A DNA stretch of 64,000 nt from JANSWY01 sp965243755 (GCA_965243755.1 CBDEVW010000006.1:682001-746000); one strand, 5' to 3'. Shown: positions 1 through 10,347, numbered from the stretch's first letter. Notes: generated by a model not told the origin, from the sequence alone. Made by a program: numbers and translations.

Positions 1-3000
1 ATTAGCATCAGGGAAAGTGACTCCAGAACCATTATACGTTACATCAGCTGTAAGTGAACCATCATAGGACGTATTTGTATCATCACATACAGTATTTTGA
101 ACCATATTATTTAATGAAATAACTGGTCTGATCAAATTTTGAGTAGTGGTGAATGAGGCTGTCTGAGAACATCCTGTAATGGTATGAATTACCTCAACTG
201 TATATTCCTGGAAAGGTGCCAGACCACTTGCATACGAACTGTCCTGACCTGCAATAGGGTTGCTGGTGTCATTTCCAAGGTGCCATTGGAATGTGTATCC
301 ATTGGTTTCATTCAATTCATCTGGATTACCATCTTCGGAAGCATATGCGCGCAATTCTGCATTGTCAGTTAAACAACTTGTAGATGGTTGTTCCTCAACA
401 ATAGTTAAATCTGGAATAAATGGAGTCGTTCCAACTGTAATTGTCACTGGCGCACTTTCGCATCCACTTTCATTACTTACCGCAACCACGGTATAGTTTC
501 CTGCAGGAAGACCGCTTAGACTATTTGTATTTTCTGCTCTTTCATTACCAGGGTCAACAACACTTCCGTCATACCATTTAAAGGTGTAATTACTATTTCC
601 ATCGTCCATGTTTACACCTGCGAAACCATTTGTGCTTGAAGCATCGCAGCTAGTATTATCAGATGAAAAATTAGATGAAATAGTGACGGTAGAAGGGTTG
701 TCAGGAATCGTTATGTCGATTGTTTCAGAGCAATTATTACTTAGATTGATAATTTCAGCTCTGTGGCTGCCACTGCTTAATCCTGTAAATAATTTACCAG
801 CCGGACCATTAAAAACAGTATCAACCTCAACAAGGTTGGCAGGTTTCGTATTGTTACCTTCATAAAGACTAAACTCGTAACCATCAGCAGGTTCTATGTC
901 ACTGTCTGCAGTTACGATTACGGTACCATTTCCACCGACACAATAGGTATTGGCGGTAACCATGTTGCCTGAAAGTACTGGTTCGTCCCTTTCAAGGGGA
1001 ACTTGCATGCTGTATTCAGCAGAAACACATTCTGTATCGAGATCTGTAATTTCCAGTGTATAGTTACCAGAATTCAAATTCGGAAAATCTCCGGTCGTGT
1101 TGGTTGCTAATGGCGCTCCCGAAGCGCTCATTCCCTGGTAAAGGTCATACTGATAGTTTCCGGAACCTCCTGAGACCACACTTGGATGGGTAGCATCTAT
1201 TGCGCCATTTTTAGGGTCTGCTGCTCCTCCTGCGCAGGCAGTTCTGGCAGTAATTATGATGAATGATCCATCGATGGAAGGGTTAACAATAGTTTCTGTT
1301 ACAGTGATTACATCTGTATCCGAACAACTATTATCATCATTTGTCACTCTGACAGTGTAGTCACCCGGAGGTAATCCTCCAAGGGTATTTGCATCTACAA
1401 GGAAAGCACTCGGTGTAGATGATCCAGGTAGCGCTTTACTGGCAGAAGTGCTATTGCCGGTAAACCATTCGTATGTAAATGTTGGACTTCCAGGTGCCGT
1501 TGCAGAGGCAGAAATTTGTCCGTTTCCGTCACCGCATGAACTGTTCTCAGTATCCAATGTCATGGTGATGTCTGGAGCTCCGGTAAGGTTGTTGATTGTT
1601 ACTGCTAGTGGGGATGAAGTACAACTAGATCCATTGTCCTCAGCCACTACTGTATAATCCCCGGCAGTTAATCCACTGTAAGTTGCTCCAGTAAAATCTG
1701 GAACAGCCTTTACAGAGGTTCCGTTGTACCATAGGAAAGTAACATCATCTGTTGAAGAAACCGTCGCAGAACCACCGTCCAATGCTGAACAGTCAGTGAT
1801 GTCAGTAGTAGAACTTAGTGAAAGATCGGGTTGTTCTTGATCGGTCGAAACTGTCAGCGTGGCTGATTCTTCACAACCAGTTGCATTATCAGTAACCACC
1901 ACGAGATATTCCGTTGCACTCAGGTTAGACGCTACATGTCCGGTACCAATTAAGTCATCAGGAGTTTCAGTCGCTCCAATGTACCACTCAAATGTATATC
2001 CCGTGGTGACAGTATCAGTTCCTACCCTTACACCAGCTGTTAATTGACCATTTGGAGTAGCACAATCTGTAACAGGTGCAGTTTCATACAATACTAAATC
2101 GATTACATTGCTGGTAAGTGCTATGTCGATTTGTGCAGTATCAGAATAACAATTTGATGCATTAAAAAGTCCAACCACACTATAACTCCCTTCGGTCATT
2201 TGCGACCATGTATCACCTGTATAAAGAACAGCAGAGAAATCATTGAGATTATACCATTGGAAGGTGAAACCATCAGTAAAGTCACCTGTTTGAGGAGCAG
2301 TAGTACCCTCAACCCTTACATTATCAAAATAGTAGGTTTCGTGGCTTGCGGTGTTATATGCAATTGCCCTAAAACTAACTGTCGATCCAACAAGATCATC
2401 CTTAAATGCCTGGAAATAACCAAACCCTCCAAGTTGTCGACCATTGGTCAGTAGGGTATATGCTCCGCCATCAAGGCTGTAGTAGAACTCTATATAATCC
2501 TGGGAAGTCTCCAGTGCTCCATCAGAAAACATGTCAACAGAGATGTCTACTGATTCGTAACCTGAAATATCGATAGTTTCTGAGGTCCAGGTAGCGACAG
2601 CATCAGTGTTGTTAAACTCAAATGCTTTGCTTCCAAAATTGTCATCAACGTGAGCTTTATTAGAATTTCCACTGAAAGATAGTGACCATGCTGTTTCTCC
2701 AGCATCGGAATTGTCGCCATTCGAAAGGTCATCAAATGTCTCCAGCCATGCTACTTCAACAATACCAGGGATAGTTCCACTGAAATAAGCTCTGGCCTGA
2801 CCATTGTCTGGTAGGGTAGGGTCACATTTTTCGTTATCTTTTAACCACTCAGCCTGAAGGGTAAATGGTGTATATGTTACGGGAAGGTTTTTAACATTAT
2901 TTCCAACCTCACACTCGTTTATACTGGAAGAAGTAATTTCAATTGGTGGTTCCTGATTTCCAGCATCATTAAGTACAATATACAGATCGAAATCACCACC

Positions 3001-4926
3001 AGGTCCGATCACTGTTAATGTTACTTCCATGCTCTCTCCCGGATTGAAGTCACTTAATAGTACGGTTTCTGTATTTAGCTTGGTAGCATATGGTAAGTCT
3101 GTGCTCTCAGGGTCTCCACTGTAAAATGTTGTTGGTAAAGCTCCAGATAAATCCATGTCACCAACGTTACTAATGGTAAATGTTACATCAAAACTTGTTT
3201 CCGGGCATAGAGATGGTGTAGCACTTATAGGTCCTTCCAATGCAAGGTCAGGTGTACTATACTCAGGGCAACCATCACTATCCAGAAATGGTGCCTGATT
3301 AAGAAAGGAATTAAGTGACCGAACCTCTTCAGTCGCCCCAGTAGTACAATTTACTTCGCCGAATGATAGTGAATGGTCTTGTTGTTGTTGAGGAATAGTC
3401 AAATCATCATCTACGTTGACATTAAAATATGCATGTTGGTTCCAGACTGATCTGGCCGGCTGCCAGACTTCTCCATCGGCAGCAGCATAAACTCTTACGT
3501 GGGAATTGATGGAGCCACTGTATGGACTGAATGGTAGTGAATCGTCAGTGGAACAGGTTACGATTAATTCACTTGCTCCATCACCATCCACATCTGCTAC
3601 TTGCGGATATTCATACCATGTCCTTGACTGGCAATAGATCGTCTTTCGGGACGATCCAGATTCTCCATCAATGATGTGCAATGTGCTTTCACTCCGGTAA
3701 ATTACTTCGGAAGTCCCGTCTCCATCAAAGTCAAAAACACTACAGCCAGTAAAACCCGAGGAACCCTCCTTAATGGACTTTCTCCATTTCAATGACATGT
3801 CATTTTCTAAACAATACAGGTATTGATTAGATACAAATGAGGCTTCAGGTACTCCATCATCATCCATGTCAGAAATATTAATTCGGCCTGACCCTCTAGT
3901 GAAATTATTTGTTGGGTCATTATATCTGATTACTTGATCATTGGCAACATCCCAAAAGAATATTGAACTTGTACCACTTGAGCTTGAGCCAAAAGCACCA
4001 GGCATTAGTACATCCAATTTGCCATCGAGGTTAAAGTCAGCAACTGAAACCATGGTGAAGTTTCTGCTGAACTGCAGTTTGGGGTACCAGTCCCCTCCTG
4101 TTAGATAATCATTAATGTCCTTCAGAATAGTCTTTGTTCCGGTTGAAATATTAATGGAGTATATATACCTTCCGGCTATCAACTCCAGACCTGAACAATC
4201 TGCACAGTACGAATCGTCGAAAATATCTGCGGCAACACTTCCCCCTGCAAAGTCTGAGGTCCAATCTCCACTTCCTGCAATTATAACAGCACCCGTTAAT
4301 GGATCCAGAATCTCATTGGCGTGATAGAGTTCCGGGGTTCCATCCTGATTGAAATCAGCAAGTGAAAGGTGATGTGCTCTACCAAGTGGCGAATTGATAG
4401 ACCATAGGCGTGTGGTGAGGTCACAATTATACGCTTCAATTTTAGAGCTTTTTTGTCTACGAATAAAAATTTCTGCACAGTCGTCATTTTCAATATTGCC
4501 AATAGTAGCATCACAACCAATATTATAACCTACATTTTTGGTGTATAGCCAGGCACCAGTTGCACCATTTAATACATTGACCGTTTGAGCCAGGTGATTG
4601 GTGGTAACTACTTCTGGAGTCCCATCATTGTCAAGGTCACCAATCGAGACAGAAGCCTTATTATGTGCAGACTCATTTGGTGAGGACCATTTTAGGTCAA
4701 TATTAAACACTGGGTCTGTGGTAGGTGGATCTGTACATTCAAGCTCATTACCAAAATAGAACTCATTACAATCGGGGCTATTAGCACAGCCAGAATCGTA
4801 ACAATCAACATATCCATCACCGTTATCATCGATGTTATTATCACATATTTCCGACTGGGCCAGGGAGGAACCATACAAGAAAAGCGATAATAAAGTAAGA
4901 GTAATAGTTTTATTAAAACACGCCAT
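1..4926 (-). CDS. Large secreted FG-GAP / SprB-like repeat protein (C-terminus beyond window)
   Basis: An open frame runs from ATG at 4926 to base 1 without a stop, giving 1642 codons of a longer protein. Residues 1-22 form a signal peptide ending LAQ. Next comes an acidic Cys-rich motif (EICDNNIDDNGDGYVDC) of the MopE/calcium-binding type. Residues about 75-500 are FG-GAP/VCBS repeats (ADFNLDGKLD, SDMDDDGVPE, ADVDGDGASE) that should form a beta-propeller. About 560-690 resembles CARDB, and about 720-875 is a MAM/jelly-roll-like segment. From about 875 to the edge are repeated Ig/SprB-like modules (GLPAGDYTV, VTNDDNSCSDT). This architecture is typical of T9SS-exported surface proteins. The sorting domain, if any, lies outside the window. 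It lies on the same strand as the PorP/SprF pair but is separated from it by a terminator. No enzyme domain is visible. Confidence 0.85.
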   Translation of the reverse strand, partial: MACFNKTITLTLLSLFLYGSSLAQSEICDNNIDDNGDGYVDCYDSGCANSPDCNEFYFGNELECTDPPTTDPVFNIDLKWSSPNESAHNKASVSIGDLDNDGTPEVVTTNHLAQTVNVLNGATGAWLYTKNVGYNIGCDATIGNIENDDCAEIFIRRQKSSKIEAYNCDLTTRLWSINSPLGRAHHLSLADFNQDGTPELYHANEILDPLTGAVIIAGSGDWTSDFAGGSVAADIFDDSYCADCSGLELIAGRYIYSINISTGTKTILKDINDYLTGGDWYPKLQFSRNFTMVSVADFNLDGKLDVLMPGAFGSSSSGTSSIFFWDVANDQVIRYNDPTNNFTRGSGRINISDMDDDGVPEASFVSNQYLYCLENDMSLKWRKSIKEGSSGFTGCSVFDFDGDGTSEVIYRSESTLHIIDGESGSSRKTIYCQSRTWYEYPQVADVDGDGASELIVTCSTDDSLPFSPYSGSINSHVRVYAAADGEVWQPARSVWNQHAYFNVNVDDDLTIPQQQQDHSLSFGEVNCTTGATEEVRSLNSFLNQAPFLDSDGCPEYSTPDLALEGPISATPSLCPETSFDVTFTISNVGDMDLSGALPTTFYSGDPESTDLPYATKLNTETVLLSDFNPGESMEVTLTVIGPGGDFDLYIVLNDAGNQEPPIEITSSSINECEVGNNVKNLPVTYTPFTLQAEWLKDNEKCDPTLPDNGQARAYFSGTIPGIVEVAWLETFDDLSNGDNSDAGETAWSLSFSGNSNKAHVDDNFGSKAFEFNNTDAVATWTSETIDISGYESVDISVDMFSDGALETSQDYIEFYYSLDGGAYTLLTNGRQLGGFGYFQAFKDDLVGSTVSFRAIAYNTASHETYYFDNVRVEGTTAPQTGDFTDGFTFQWYNLNDFSAVLYTGDTWSQMTEGSYSVVGLFNASNCYSDTAQIDIALTSNVIDLVLYETAPVTDCATPNGQLTAGVRVGTDTVTTGYTFEWYIGATETPDDLIGTGHVASNLSATEYLVVVTDNATGCEESATLTVSTDQEQPDLSLSSTTDITDCSALDGGSATVSSTDDVTFLWYNGTSVKAVPDFTGATYSGLTAGDYTVVAEDNGSSCTSSPLAVTINNLTGAPDITMTLDTENSSCGDGNGQISASATAPGSPTFTYEWFTGNSTSASKALPGSSTPSAFLVDANTLGGLPPGDYTVRVTNDDNSCSDTDVITVTETIVNPSIDGSFIIITARTACAGGAADPKNGAIDATHPSVVSGGSGNYQYDLYQGMSASGAPLATNTTGDFPNLNSGNYTLEITDLDTECVSAEYSMQVPLERDEPVLSGNMVTANTYCVGGNGTVIVTADSDIEPADGYEFSLYEGNNTKPANLVEVDTVFNGPAGKLFTGLSSGSHRAEIINLSNNCSETIDITIPDNPSTVTISSNFSSDNTSCDASSTNGFAGVNMDDGNSNYTFKWYDGSVVDPGNERAENTNSLSGLPAGNYTVVAVSNESGCESAPVTITVGTTPFIPDLTIVEEQPSTSCLTDNAELRAYASEDGNPDELNETNGYTFQWHLGNDTSNPIAGQDSSYASGLAPFQEYTVEVIHTITGCSQTASFTTTQNLIRPVISLNNMVQNTVCDDTNTSYDGSLTADVTYNGSGVTFPDAN

Positions 4927-5080
4927 ATAAGTAAAGTGAAGTTTTTTCTTTAATTAATACTATCAACAGGTTAAATGTAACCGTTTTCACTCAATTAAAT
5001 TGAAATAATCGCTTAGCTGGGCAATATCATCGTCCAAATGGGAAAATTTTCACATTGAAAGAGTATAGCCTGTAGCTCAC

Positions 5081-5117
5081 AAAAACGGGGTACAATGTAC
5101 CAACATATATACCCCGG
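5081..5117 (-). terminator. Intrinsic terminator after the T9SS type B gene
   Basis: Read on the minus strand, CGGGGTA (5116-5110) pairs with TACCCCG (5092-5086) and is followed at once by TTTTTG. It lies 110 bp past the stop of the 5226-8513 gene and before the 4926 start, so the 1-4926 gene probably has its own promoter. The loop also contains a short palindrome (GGTAC-aat-GTACC) that could form an alternative hairpin. Confidence 0.6.
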
Positions 5118-5157
5118 ATATTACAATTATAAATTTAATACTTTTTTATTGATTTGT

Positions 5158-5190
5158 ACTTAGATAATAAACAGTAGTAATTATCTAAGT
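5158..5190. repeat. Perfect 11-bp inverted repeat in the 3' flank
   Basis: ACTTAGATAAT (5158-5168) and ATTATCTAAGT (5180-5190) are perfectly complementary around an 11-nt spacer. It lies 35 bp beyond the stop of the 5226-8513 gene. There is no U-tract on either side, so it may be an mRNA 3'-end stabilising hairpin or a protein site rather than a classical terminator. The rest of the 4927-5225 gap shows no gene and no convincing TAnnTTTG box for the 4926 start. Confidence 0.4.
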
Positions 5191-5225
5191 GTCCTGCAGC
5201 TGTAGAGATTTAGAAAATTAATATT

Positions 5226-8200
5226 TTATCTGGCCAACAGAATGCTTCCGGTTCTGTTAAACTGAGCATCGGTACCGTCGCATTTCATGACAAAATAATA
5301 GACTCCTCCGGGGACGGCTGTGCCATTGGAATTGCCATCCCAAACACAGTTATCCGTAAAATCAGATTGTTCAAAAATGATTGTTCCCTTACTGTCAAAT
5401 ATGTATACTGTACAAGTAAGATTAGTGATGCCCAGAATTTCCCAGCAGTCGAAACCTAACCCGTCTCCATTAGGGGAAAATGTTTTCCTTGCAACAACAT
5501 TGTCATTCACCACAACAATCGTTTCAGACTCAGTACATACATCAGCAGTTGTTCCAGTTACTGTGACAGTGGTATTCACTGTAGAAGGATATATAGTCAC
5601 TCTATCCGAAGTAGCTCCTTCAATCACTTCCACCGGCTCCCACATGTAATCTGTACCTCCTGAAACTGTTAATGTGATACTTTTGGCATCCTGTTCCAAC
5701 ATCACTGTATCATTCACAATCGGTGTTGCAGTGGGGTTTTCAGGTGTAATGGTTAAGGTGGAGTTTGCGAAATTACTTACAGTTACTTCAGAAGTACCTT
5801 CACATCCGGCATCATCTGTCCAGTCCACCGAAACATCTACGCTCATTTCATCCTCCAAAGTTGAAGCATATGTTATGCTATCCGCAGAACCGGTACTCCA
5901 CAGGTACGATTCAAAGTTATTAGGCAAACTTAATTTAAGACTATCGCTTGGACATTTCTCAGTGCCATCAGACTGTATGGGATGATTAGGAATATCCCGG
6001 ATAGTAATACTGTAGGGTTGAGAAGAATCGGTACATTCCGGAATGTCTGTATAGTATCCGGTAAGGACAATATTGTAAACACCAGATGCAGTATAGACAT
6101 TTCCAGTGGAATCCAGGTCACCAGCAGTATTACCATCTCCAAAATCCCAGCTGTAAGTGATGTCAAAGGCAGGGTTTGGATTAGTGGTAGTATTGATCAC
6201 TGAAACAGGTAAATTGACACATCTTTCAGTAACCACACTTAAGTCAGCCTGAAAAGGATTAATCCTTTCTAAAATAACAGGATCACTTTCTGAAACACAA
6301 CCGGTTCCATCAATCAGAACAGCGGTATAGGTGCCGGGGTCCGTTACACTAATCGAAGTTGTGGTTGCTCCAGAGATATCTGAGCCATTCAATTTCCATT
6401 GATAAGTATAGCCTTCATAGTCAGTCACAGAGAGGCTTTTTGATGTACCCAGACAGAACGTTGTTTGATCATTAGCATCAATCCCAATAAAAGGAAATGC
6501 ACGAGGTTCTACCACTACGGATCCAGGTTCACTTCGACAAGTTCCTGAATTTATGATCACCTCATAGGTACCCGCATTATTTAATTGAAAATCTGTTATT
6601 GTTATGGTTTGATCTGTCGTAGTTTCACTGTATCCATTGGGCCCACTCCATATATATACTATACCGGGACCGGTTACATCAGCTGTAAGTTCCAGGTCAT
6701 CACCCACACAGATTGGACCATTGGAAGTAGGGGAGGGTGCAGTTGAGGTGGATGCATTAACGATAATGTTTACTTCATCCGAGGTTAAGCTACAAGAGCC
6801 TCCATCTGATACCGTCCTTACCCTGATGTCAGCATTATCACCAGGTGATAAATAGGATTGAACGTCGATCGTATGGCTTGTTCCGGTTTGAACCACAGTG
6901 AAGCCACTGTTATTGATGTCCATCTCCCAATTATAAGTTGTACCCTCAGCAACCGGAGCTTCCAGTACAAGGCTCACATCACTACAGATGATCTGGGACT
7001 CTTCAGGGGTAATGGTAGGTCTTATGCAGTTATTATTTAGTACCACCGATACATCTCCAGGCTGTGTTACAGCAACGTTATGAGCAAAAACGATATCAGG
7101 TCTTGAATCGCCATCCATATCTGCAATTTCAATCTGCCGGGCATTTTGTGCTATCGGAAATAAGATCGGATCTCCAATATCAATTGAGGATGTTGATGCG
7201 TTAATGAATATCGATAATAATTTTGAGGTACTGTTGTCCCTGTTTGTAACGATCAGGTCAGTCAAGCCATCCCCGTTCAAATCTCCGAATCCTAAAGACG
7301 CTCCCAATCGATCCGCTCCACTATTGATCTCCTGGCCACTATTAAAGGTGATAGAACCACCGGCATTGGAGGTGGTATTTTGAAATACTTTAATGAACGA
7401 TCCGTTATTATCAACCAGGACAAGGTCTTTCAGGCCATCTCCATCAAGGTCAGCTGCTCCGATATCCCCAACTCCACGATTGAAGTCTACAACAGAGACG
7501 TCACCAAAAGAAATGTTGCCTTCATTACTCTTATTAGTAATGATAAACCCATCAGACTGTAGGTCGGTAACCATAATATCAGGAAGCTGATCATTGTTAA
7601 GATCCTGAACATCCAAGCCAATTGTGGCATTAGAGCCTGCCTGCAGTTGAATAGATGTTGATGAAAACGAAATGGTGCCTGATGTGGTGGTGTTTTCAAA
7701 AATGTGAACAGTATTATCCGCACTGGTCGTTACAATCAAATCAACTTTTCCGTTTCTGTCAAGATCACTAATCTCAATTTCGAAAGCGTTTCTGATGTCG
7801 TTGTTATCTTGTCGTGGCAGTCCCACGGTTATCGGGTTTCCCGTATCAAATTGAATGGTAGCACCGGTACTTGTATTCTCAAAAATATGGATGTTACTAC
7901 CATCTCCTTCAGCCAGAATCAATTCAGCTTTTCCATCTCCATTAAGGTCACCGCAAACAGTGTACCTGGTCAATTCAAAATCAAATTCCTGCAGCGTAAG
8001 GACTACATTGCCCACGGTACTTTGATTATTATATATCAATACCTTATTCACCGTTGCTCCATCATCTGCATGTGTTGCAGCCACGTCCAAAGTATTATCA
8101 TTGTTGAAATCGCACAAACAGATATCTCCAATAGCGTTATATCCAGTGGGGAACTGTTGTTGTGCGCCAAGTTTGCTTACCTGGAAAGTTTCTCCGTCAA

Positions 8201-8513
8201 AGCTGTATAAAAATTGATCTGCACTCGAAACTGTTAATCCGGTTGACAGATTGGTCACATGGATATTTCCAAATGCAGCATTATTAGGAATTTTCACTTC
8301 AATTAACGTTTCAGTTGAAGAGATGACTTCTGCAATAGCTCCGCCAAACCTGACTTGCAGATCACTTGTGGTGGAGCTAAAACCCCGACCAGTAATCGTT
8401 ACAATTTCACCTGCTTTGCCTGAAAGGGGAGTGACGCTACCTACAAAAGGAGATTGAGCGTTCAACTCAAATGTCATCAACCCAATTAGAAATAAAATAT
8501 ATATCTTTTTCAT
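5226..8513 (-). CDS. T9SS type B-sorted FG-GAP / PKD surface protein
   Basis: This 1095-residue exported protein has a signal peptide at 1-19, ending LNA before QSPF. Residues 22-105 match an IPT/TIG domain (VTPLSGKAGEIVTITGRGF). About 125-495 are FG-GAP repeats with DxNxDG calcium loops (DLNGDGKAE, DLDRNGKVD, DMDGDSRPD). About 500-1000 are Ig-like modules with a PKD domain at about 775-850 (SWDFGDGNTAG). Residues 1003-1095 form the gliding-motility-associated C-terminal domain (KTFSPNGDG, VYIFDSKG, VWDGNSNG, VPGGVYYF), the T9SS type B sorting signal. Only 7 bp separate its start from the upstream PorP/SprF gene. In this phylum type B proteins are often encoded beside their dedicated PorP/SprF partner. 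The likely role is as a large surface adhesin; no catalytic domain was seen. Confidence 0.88.
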   Translation of the reverse strand: MKKIYILFLIGLMTFELNAQSPFVGSVTPLSGKAGEIVTITGRGFSSTTSDLQVRFGGAIAEVISSTETLIEVKIPNNAAFGNIHVTNLSTGLTVSSADQFLYSFDGETFQVSKLGAQQQFPTGYNAIGDICLCDFNNDNTLDVAATHADDGATVNKVLIYNNQSTVGNVVLTLQEFDFELTRYTVCGDLNGDGKAELILAEGDGSNIHIFENTSTGATIQFDTGNPITVGLPRQDNNDIRNAFEIEISDLDRNGKVDLIVTTSADNTVHIFENTTTSGTISFSSTSIQLQAGSNATIGLDVQDLNNDQLPDIMVTDLQSDGFIITNKSNEGNISFGDVSVVDFNRGVGDIGAADLDGDGLKDLVLVDNNGSFIKVFQNTTSNAGGSITFNSGQEINSGADRLGASLGFGDLNGDGLTDLIVTNRDNSTSKLLSIFINASTSSIDIGDPILFPIAQNARQIEIADMDGDSRPDIVFAHNVAVTQPGDVSVVLNNNCIRPTITPEESQIICSDVSLVLEAPVAEGTTYNWEMDINNSGFTVVQTGTSHTIDVQSYLSPGDNADIRVRTVSDGGSCSLTSDEVNIIVNASTSTAPSPTSNGPICVGDDLELTADVTGPGIVYIWSGPNGYSETTTDQTITITDFQLNNAGTYEVIINSGTCRSEPGSVVVEPRAFPFIGIDANDQTTFCLGTSKSLSVTDYEGYTYQWKLNGSDISGATTTSISVTDPGTYTAVLIDGTGCVSESDPVILERINPFQADLSVVTERCVNLPVSVINTTTNPNPAFDITYSWDFGDGNTAGDLDSTGNVYTASGVYNIVLTGYYTDIPECTDSSQPYSITIRDIPNHPIQSDGTEKCPSDSLKLSLPNNFESYLWSTGSADSITYASTLEDEMSVDVSVDWTDDAGCEGTSEVTVSNFANSTLTITPENPTATPIVNDTVMLEQDAKSITLTVSGGTDYMWEPVEVIEGATSDRVTIYPSTVNTTVTVTGTTADVCTESETIVVVNDNVVARKTFSPNGDGLGFDCWEILGITNLTCTVYIFDSKGTIIFEQSDFTDNCVWDGNSNGTAVPGGVYYFVMKCDGTDAQFNRTGSILLAR

Positions 8514-8520
8514 TTAGATT

Positions 8521-10266
8521 TTATTCAACAGTTAACAACCAGATTTTATCCATGCCAGGTCTGCCTTTTAACCTGTTTCGTTCTGCTCTTGCTCTTTCAA
8601 GGTCCTGAGAACGGAAGATCACCACATGATACTTCTTGTCTTGAGAAACATAGCCAACAATCACATCCCGATAACCTTTTTCAAACAGCTCGTCACTTAA
8701 TAATTCAGCCCTGTCAAAATCCTGAAATACACCTGCAACTATGTAATTACCATGTTGTAACTCCAGTAAGTGTCCACCTCGTTTGACCCTTTTAGGGTTA
8801 TTGGAAGCGGCCAGCTCATCAACTGTCCTGTTATCTATTACCGCTGTATTGGTGTTGCCATTGTCTGTGGTAGTAGTGGTGTTGTTGTTGTTTGTTCCTG
8901 TGTTATCCGTATTGGTCTCTGTATTGTTCGTTTCAGACTGATTGTTTGTATTATTCTGATTTCCATTATCAACCACGGTCTCATTGTTGGTGTTAACGGT
9001 TTCCGTATTTTGATTAGCGTCAGTGGTGGTATTTTGATTGCCATTGTCTACGGTCTGATTACCATTGTCTACATTCTGGTTGCCGTTATCTACCGTGTTC
9101 GTTTCAGTGGTGTTATTATTTGTATTATTCGCAATATTTTGATTGGCGAGCCTGATAGAATCCTGTCTGGCTGCTTCTTCTCTTGCCAGGCGCTCTCTTT
9201 CGGCTTTTTCCTGTGCAGCCTTTTCACGAGCCAAACGTTGTTCTTCAAGTTTTCTTTGCCTTTCCTCCTCAAGTCTCTGTTGCTGAGCCAGTAATTCAGC
9301 CTTTCTTTGCTTTTCTCTTTCAAGGGCTTCTTTAGATTTGATATGGCTCTTTATGAATGAGGATACATGTTCAGCATGGTGTTTCTTGGCACCTATGTGT
9401 ATTCCAAGGTGTACTTCGAAAGTTGATCCTAATTGACTGGCATATTTTACGTTTCCCATATCATAAGCAAAACCAACAGCCATCGACTCTTTAATTTTTG
9501 CTCCAAATAAACCAATAAAACCAGCATCCTGACGGTATGAACCACCTAACCAAATGAGGTGCTTAAGGTGAGTAATCAGTGCTATCTCATATTGATTTGG
9601 CAAATTAGTGTTATAGCGATAGAGTATGTGAGGTTCGAAAGCAATGTCATCACTCAGGTGTCCACGATAATTCATTTTCAAAAGCATTTCATCCAGTGGA
9701 TTGACCCTTACCGGACTAAAACTCTCTGGTGTAACAATATCGTAACTCACCAGATTGGGCAGTGCGAATCCAATATTAAAATGGTCAAAGTGATAAGTGG
9801 CACCAAACTCTGCAATGGTAAAAGTTGAAGTTTCGGCCAGAGCAGCAAATGCAGGATCTGATGGGGAATCGAATCCATCTGTATTGATGCTTTTGGTCCC
9901 CGCCCCCAGTGATAGCCCCATTCTCAAATAATGCTTTCTGTCTATTGACCATAGATAACTTCCGCTAATTTTGCCACCTGTAGTATTGAGAAGACCTTCT
10001 GACTCATTATAAACAGTAGCACCAATGCCGACACCACCATCCAAAGGAGTATGAAAACTCAAATGTGCAATTGCAGGAGCACCCTCCACATTGATCCACT
10101 GCTGACGGTACATGGCAAACAATACAGTATGACCCTCCACACCAGCATATGCCGGATTATATTGGAATGGGTTCATAAAGAATTGACTATATACCCTTGA
10201 CTGCTGCGAATATGAATGAAAAGAGATGAGTAGTAGAGCTCCAACAGATATTATATATCTTTTCAT
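8521..10266 (-). CDS. PorP/SprF-family T9SS membrane protein with C-terminal SPOR-like domain
   Basis: The 581-residue product begins with a signal peptide (1-20, ending SYSQ) and the family signature QFFMNPFQYNPAYAG. Up to about residue 290 it is a typical PorP/SprF outer-membrane barrel, with HLSFHTPLDGGVGIGATV and the final AVGFAYDMG strand. Family members are usually about 300 residues. This one continues with a K/R/E/A/Q-rich coiled coil (about 307-372), an Asn/Thr-rich low-complexity linker (about 375-490, with repeated VDNGNQ) and a SPOR-like domain (about 500-581; GNYIVAGVFQDFDRAELLSD and KKYHVVIF). SPOR domains bind peptidoglycan glycan strands, so the tail may tether the translocon component to the wall; that is inference. 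It is the first gene of a two-gene operon with the type B cargo gene. Confidence 0.85.
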   Translation of the reverse strand: MKRYIISVGALLLISFHSYSQQSRVYSQFFMNPFQYNPAYAGVEGHTVLFAMYRQQWINVEGAPAIAHLSFHTPLDGGVGIGATVYNESEGLLNTTGGKISGSYLWSIDRKHYLRMGLSLGAGTKSINTDGFDSPSDPAFAALAETSTFTIAEFGATYHFDHFNIGFALPNLVSYDIVTPESFSPVRVNPLDEMLLKMNYRGHLSDDIAFEPHILYRYNTNLPNQYEIALITHLKHLIWLGGSYRQDAGFIGLFGAKIKESMAVGFAYDMGNVKYASQLGSTFEVHLGIHIGAKKHHAEHVSSFIKSHIKSKEALEREKQRKAELLAQQQRLEEERQRKLEEQRLAREKAAQEKAERERLAREEAARQDSIRLANQNIANNTNNNTTETNTVDNGNQNVDNGNQTVDNGNQNTTTDANQNTETVNTNNETVVDNGNQNNTNNQSETNNTETNTDNTGTNNNNTTTTTDNGNTNTAVIDNRTVDELAASNNPKRVKRGGHLLELQHGNYIVAGVFQDFDRAELLSDELFEKGYRDVIVGYVSQDKKYHVVIFRSQDLERARAERNRLKGRPGMDKIWLLTVE

Positions 10267-10317
10267 AAAATTCTATTCAAACACCTAACACATATATATT
10301 ATTGAATAACTTCAAAT

Positions 10318-10347
10318 CAAACTTAAAATTATTAAAAAAAGAGGAAA
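10318..10347 (-). promoter_or_regulatory. Candidate Bacteroidota promoter for the PorP/SprF operon
   Basis: On the minus strand TAAGTTTG (10325-10318) is a full match to the TAnnTTTG -7 box. A GTTTC lies 18 nt upstream, in the place expected for the -33 TTTG element, with one mismatch. The start codon at 10266 would follow a leader of roughly 45 nt. The remaining divergent gap to 10534 contains no gene, and no equally good box was seen facing the plus-strand gene. Confidence 0.45.

Noticed and set aside
7704..8210. 168-codon plus-strand open frame
   Set aside because: It is antisense to the FG-GAP region of the type B protein and has no recognisable features.
8770..9294. 174-codon plus-strand hydrophobic open frame
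   Set aside because: It is the antisense of the Asn/Thr-rich linker and coiled coil of the PorP/SprF protein.
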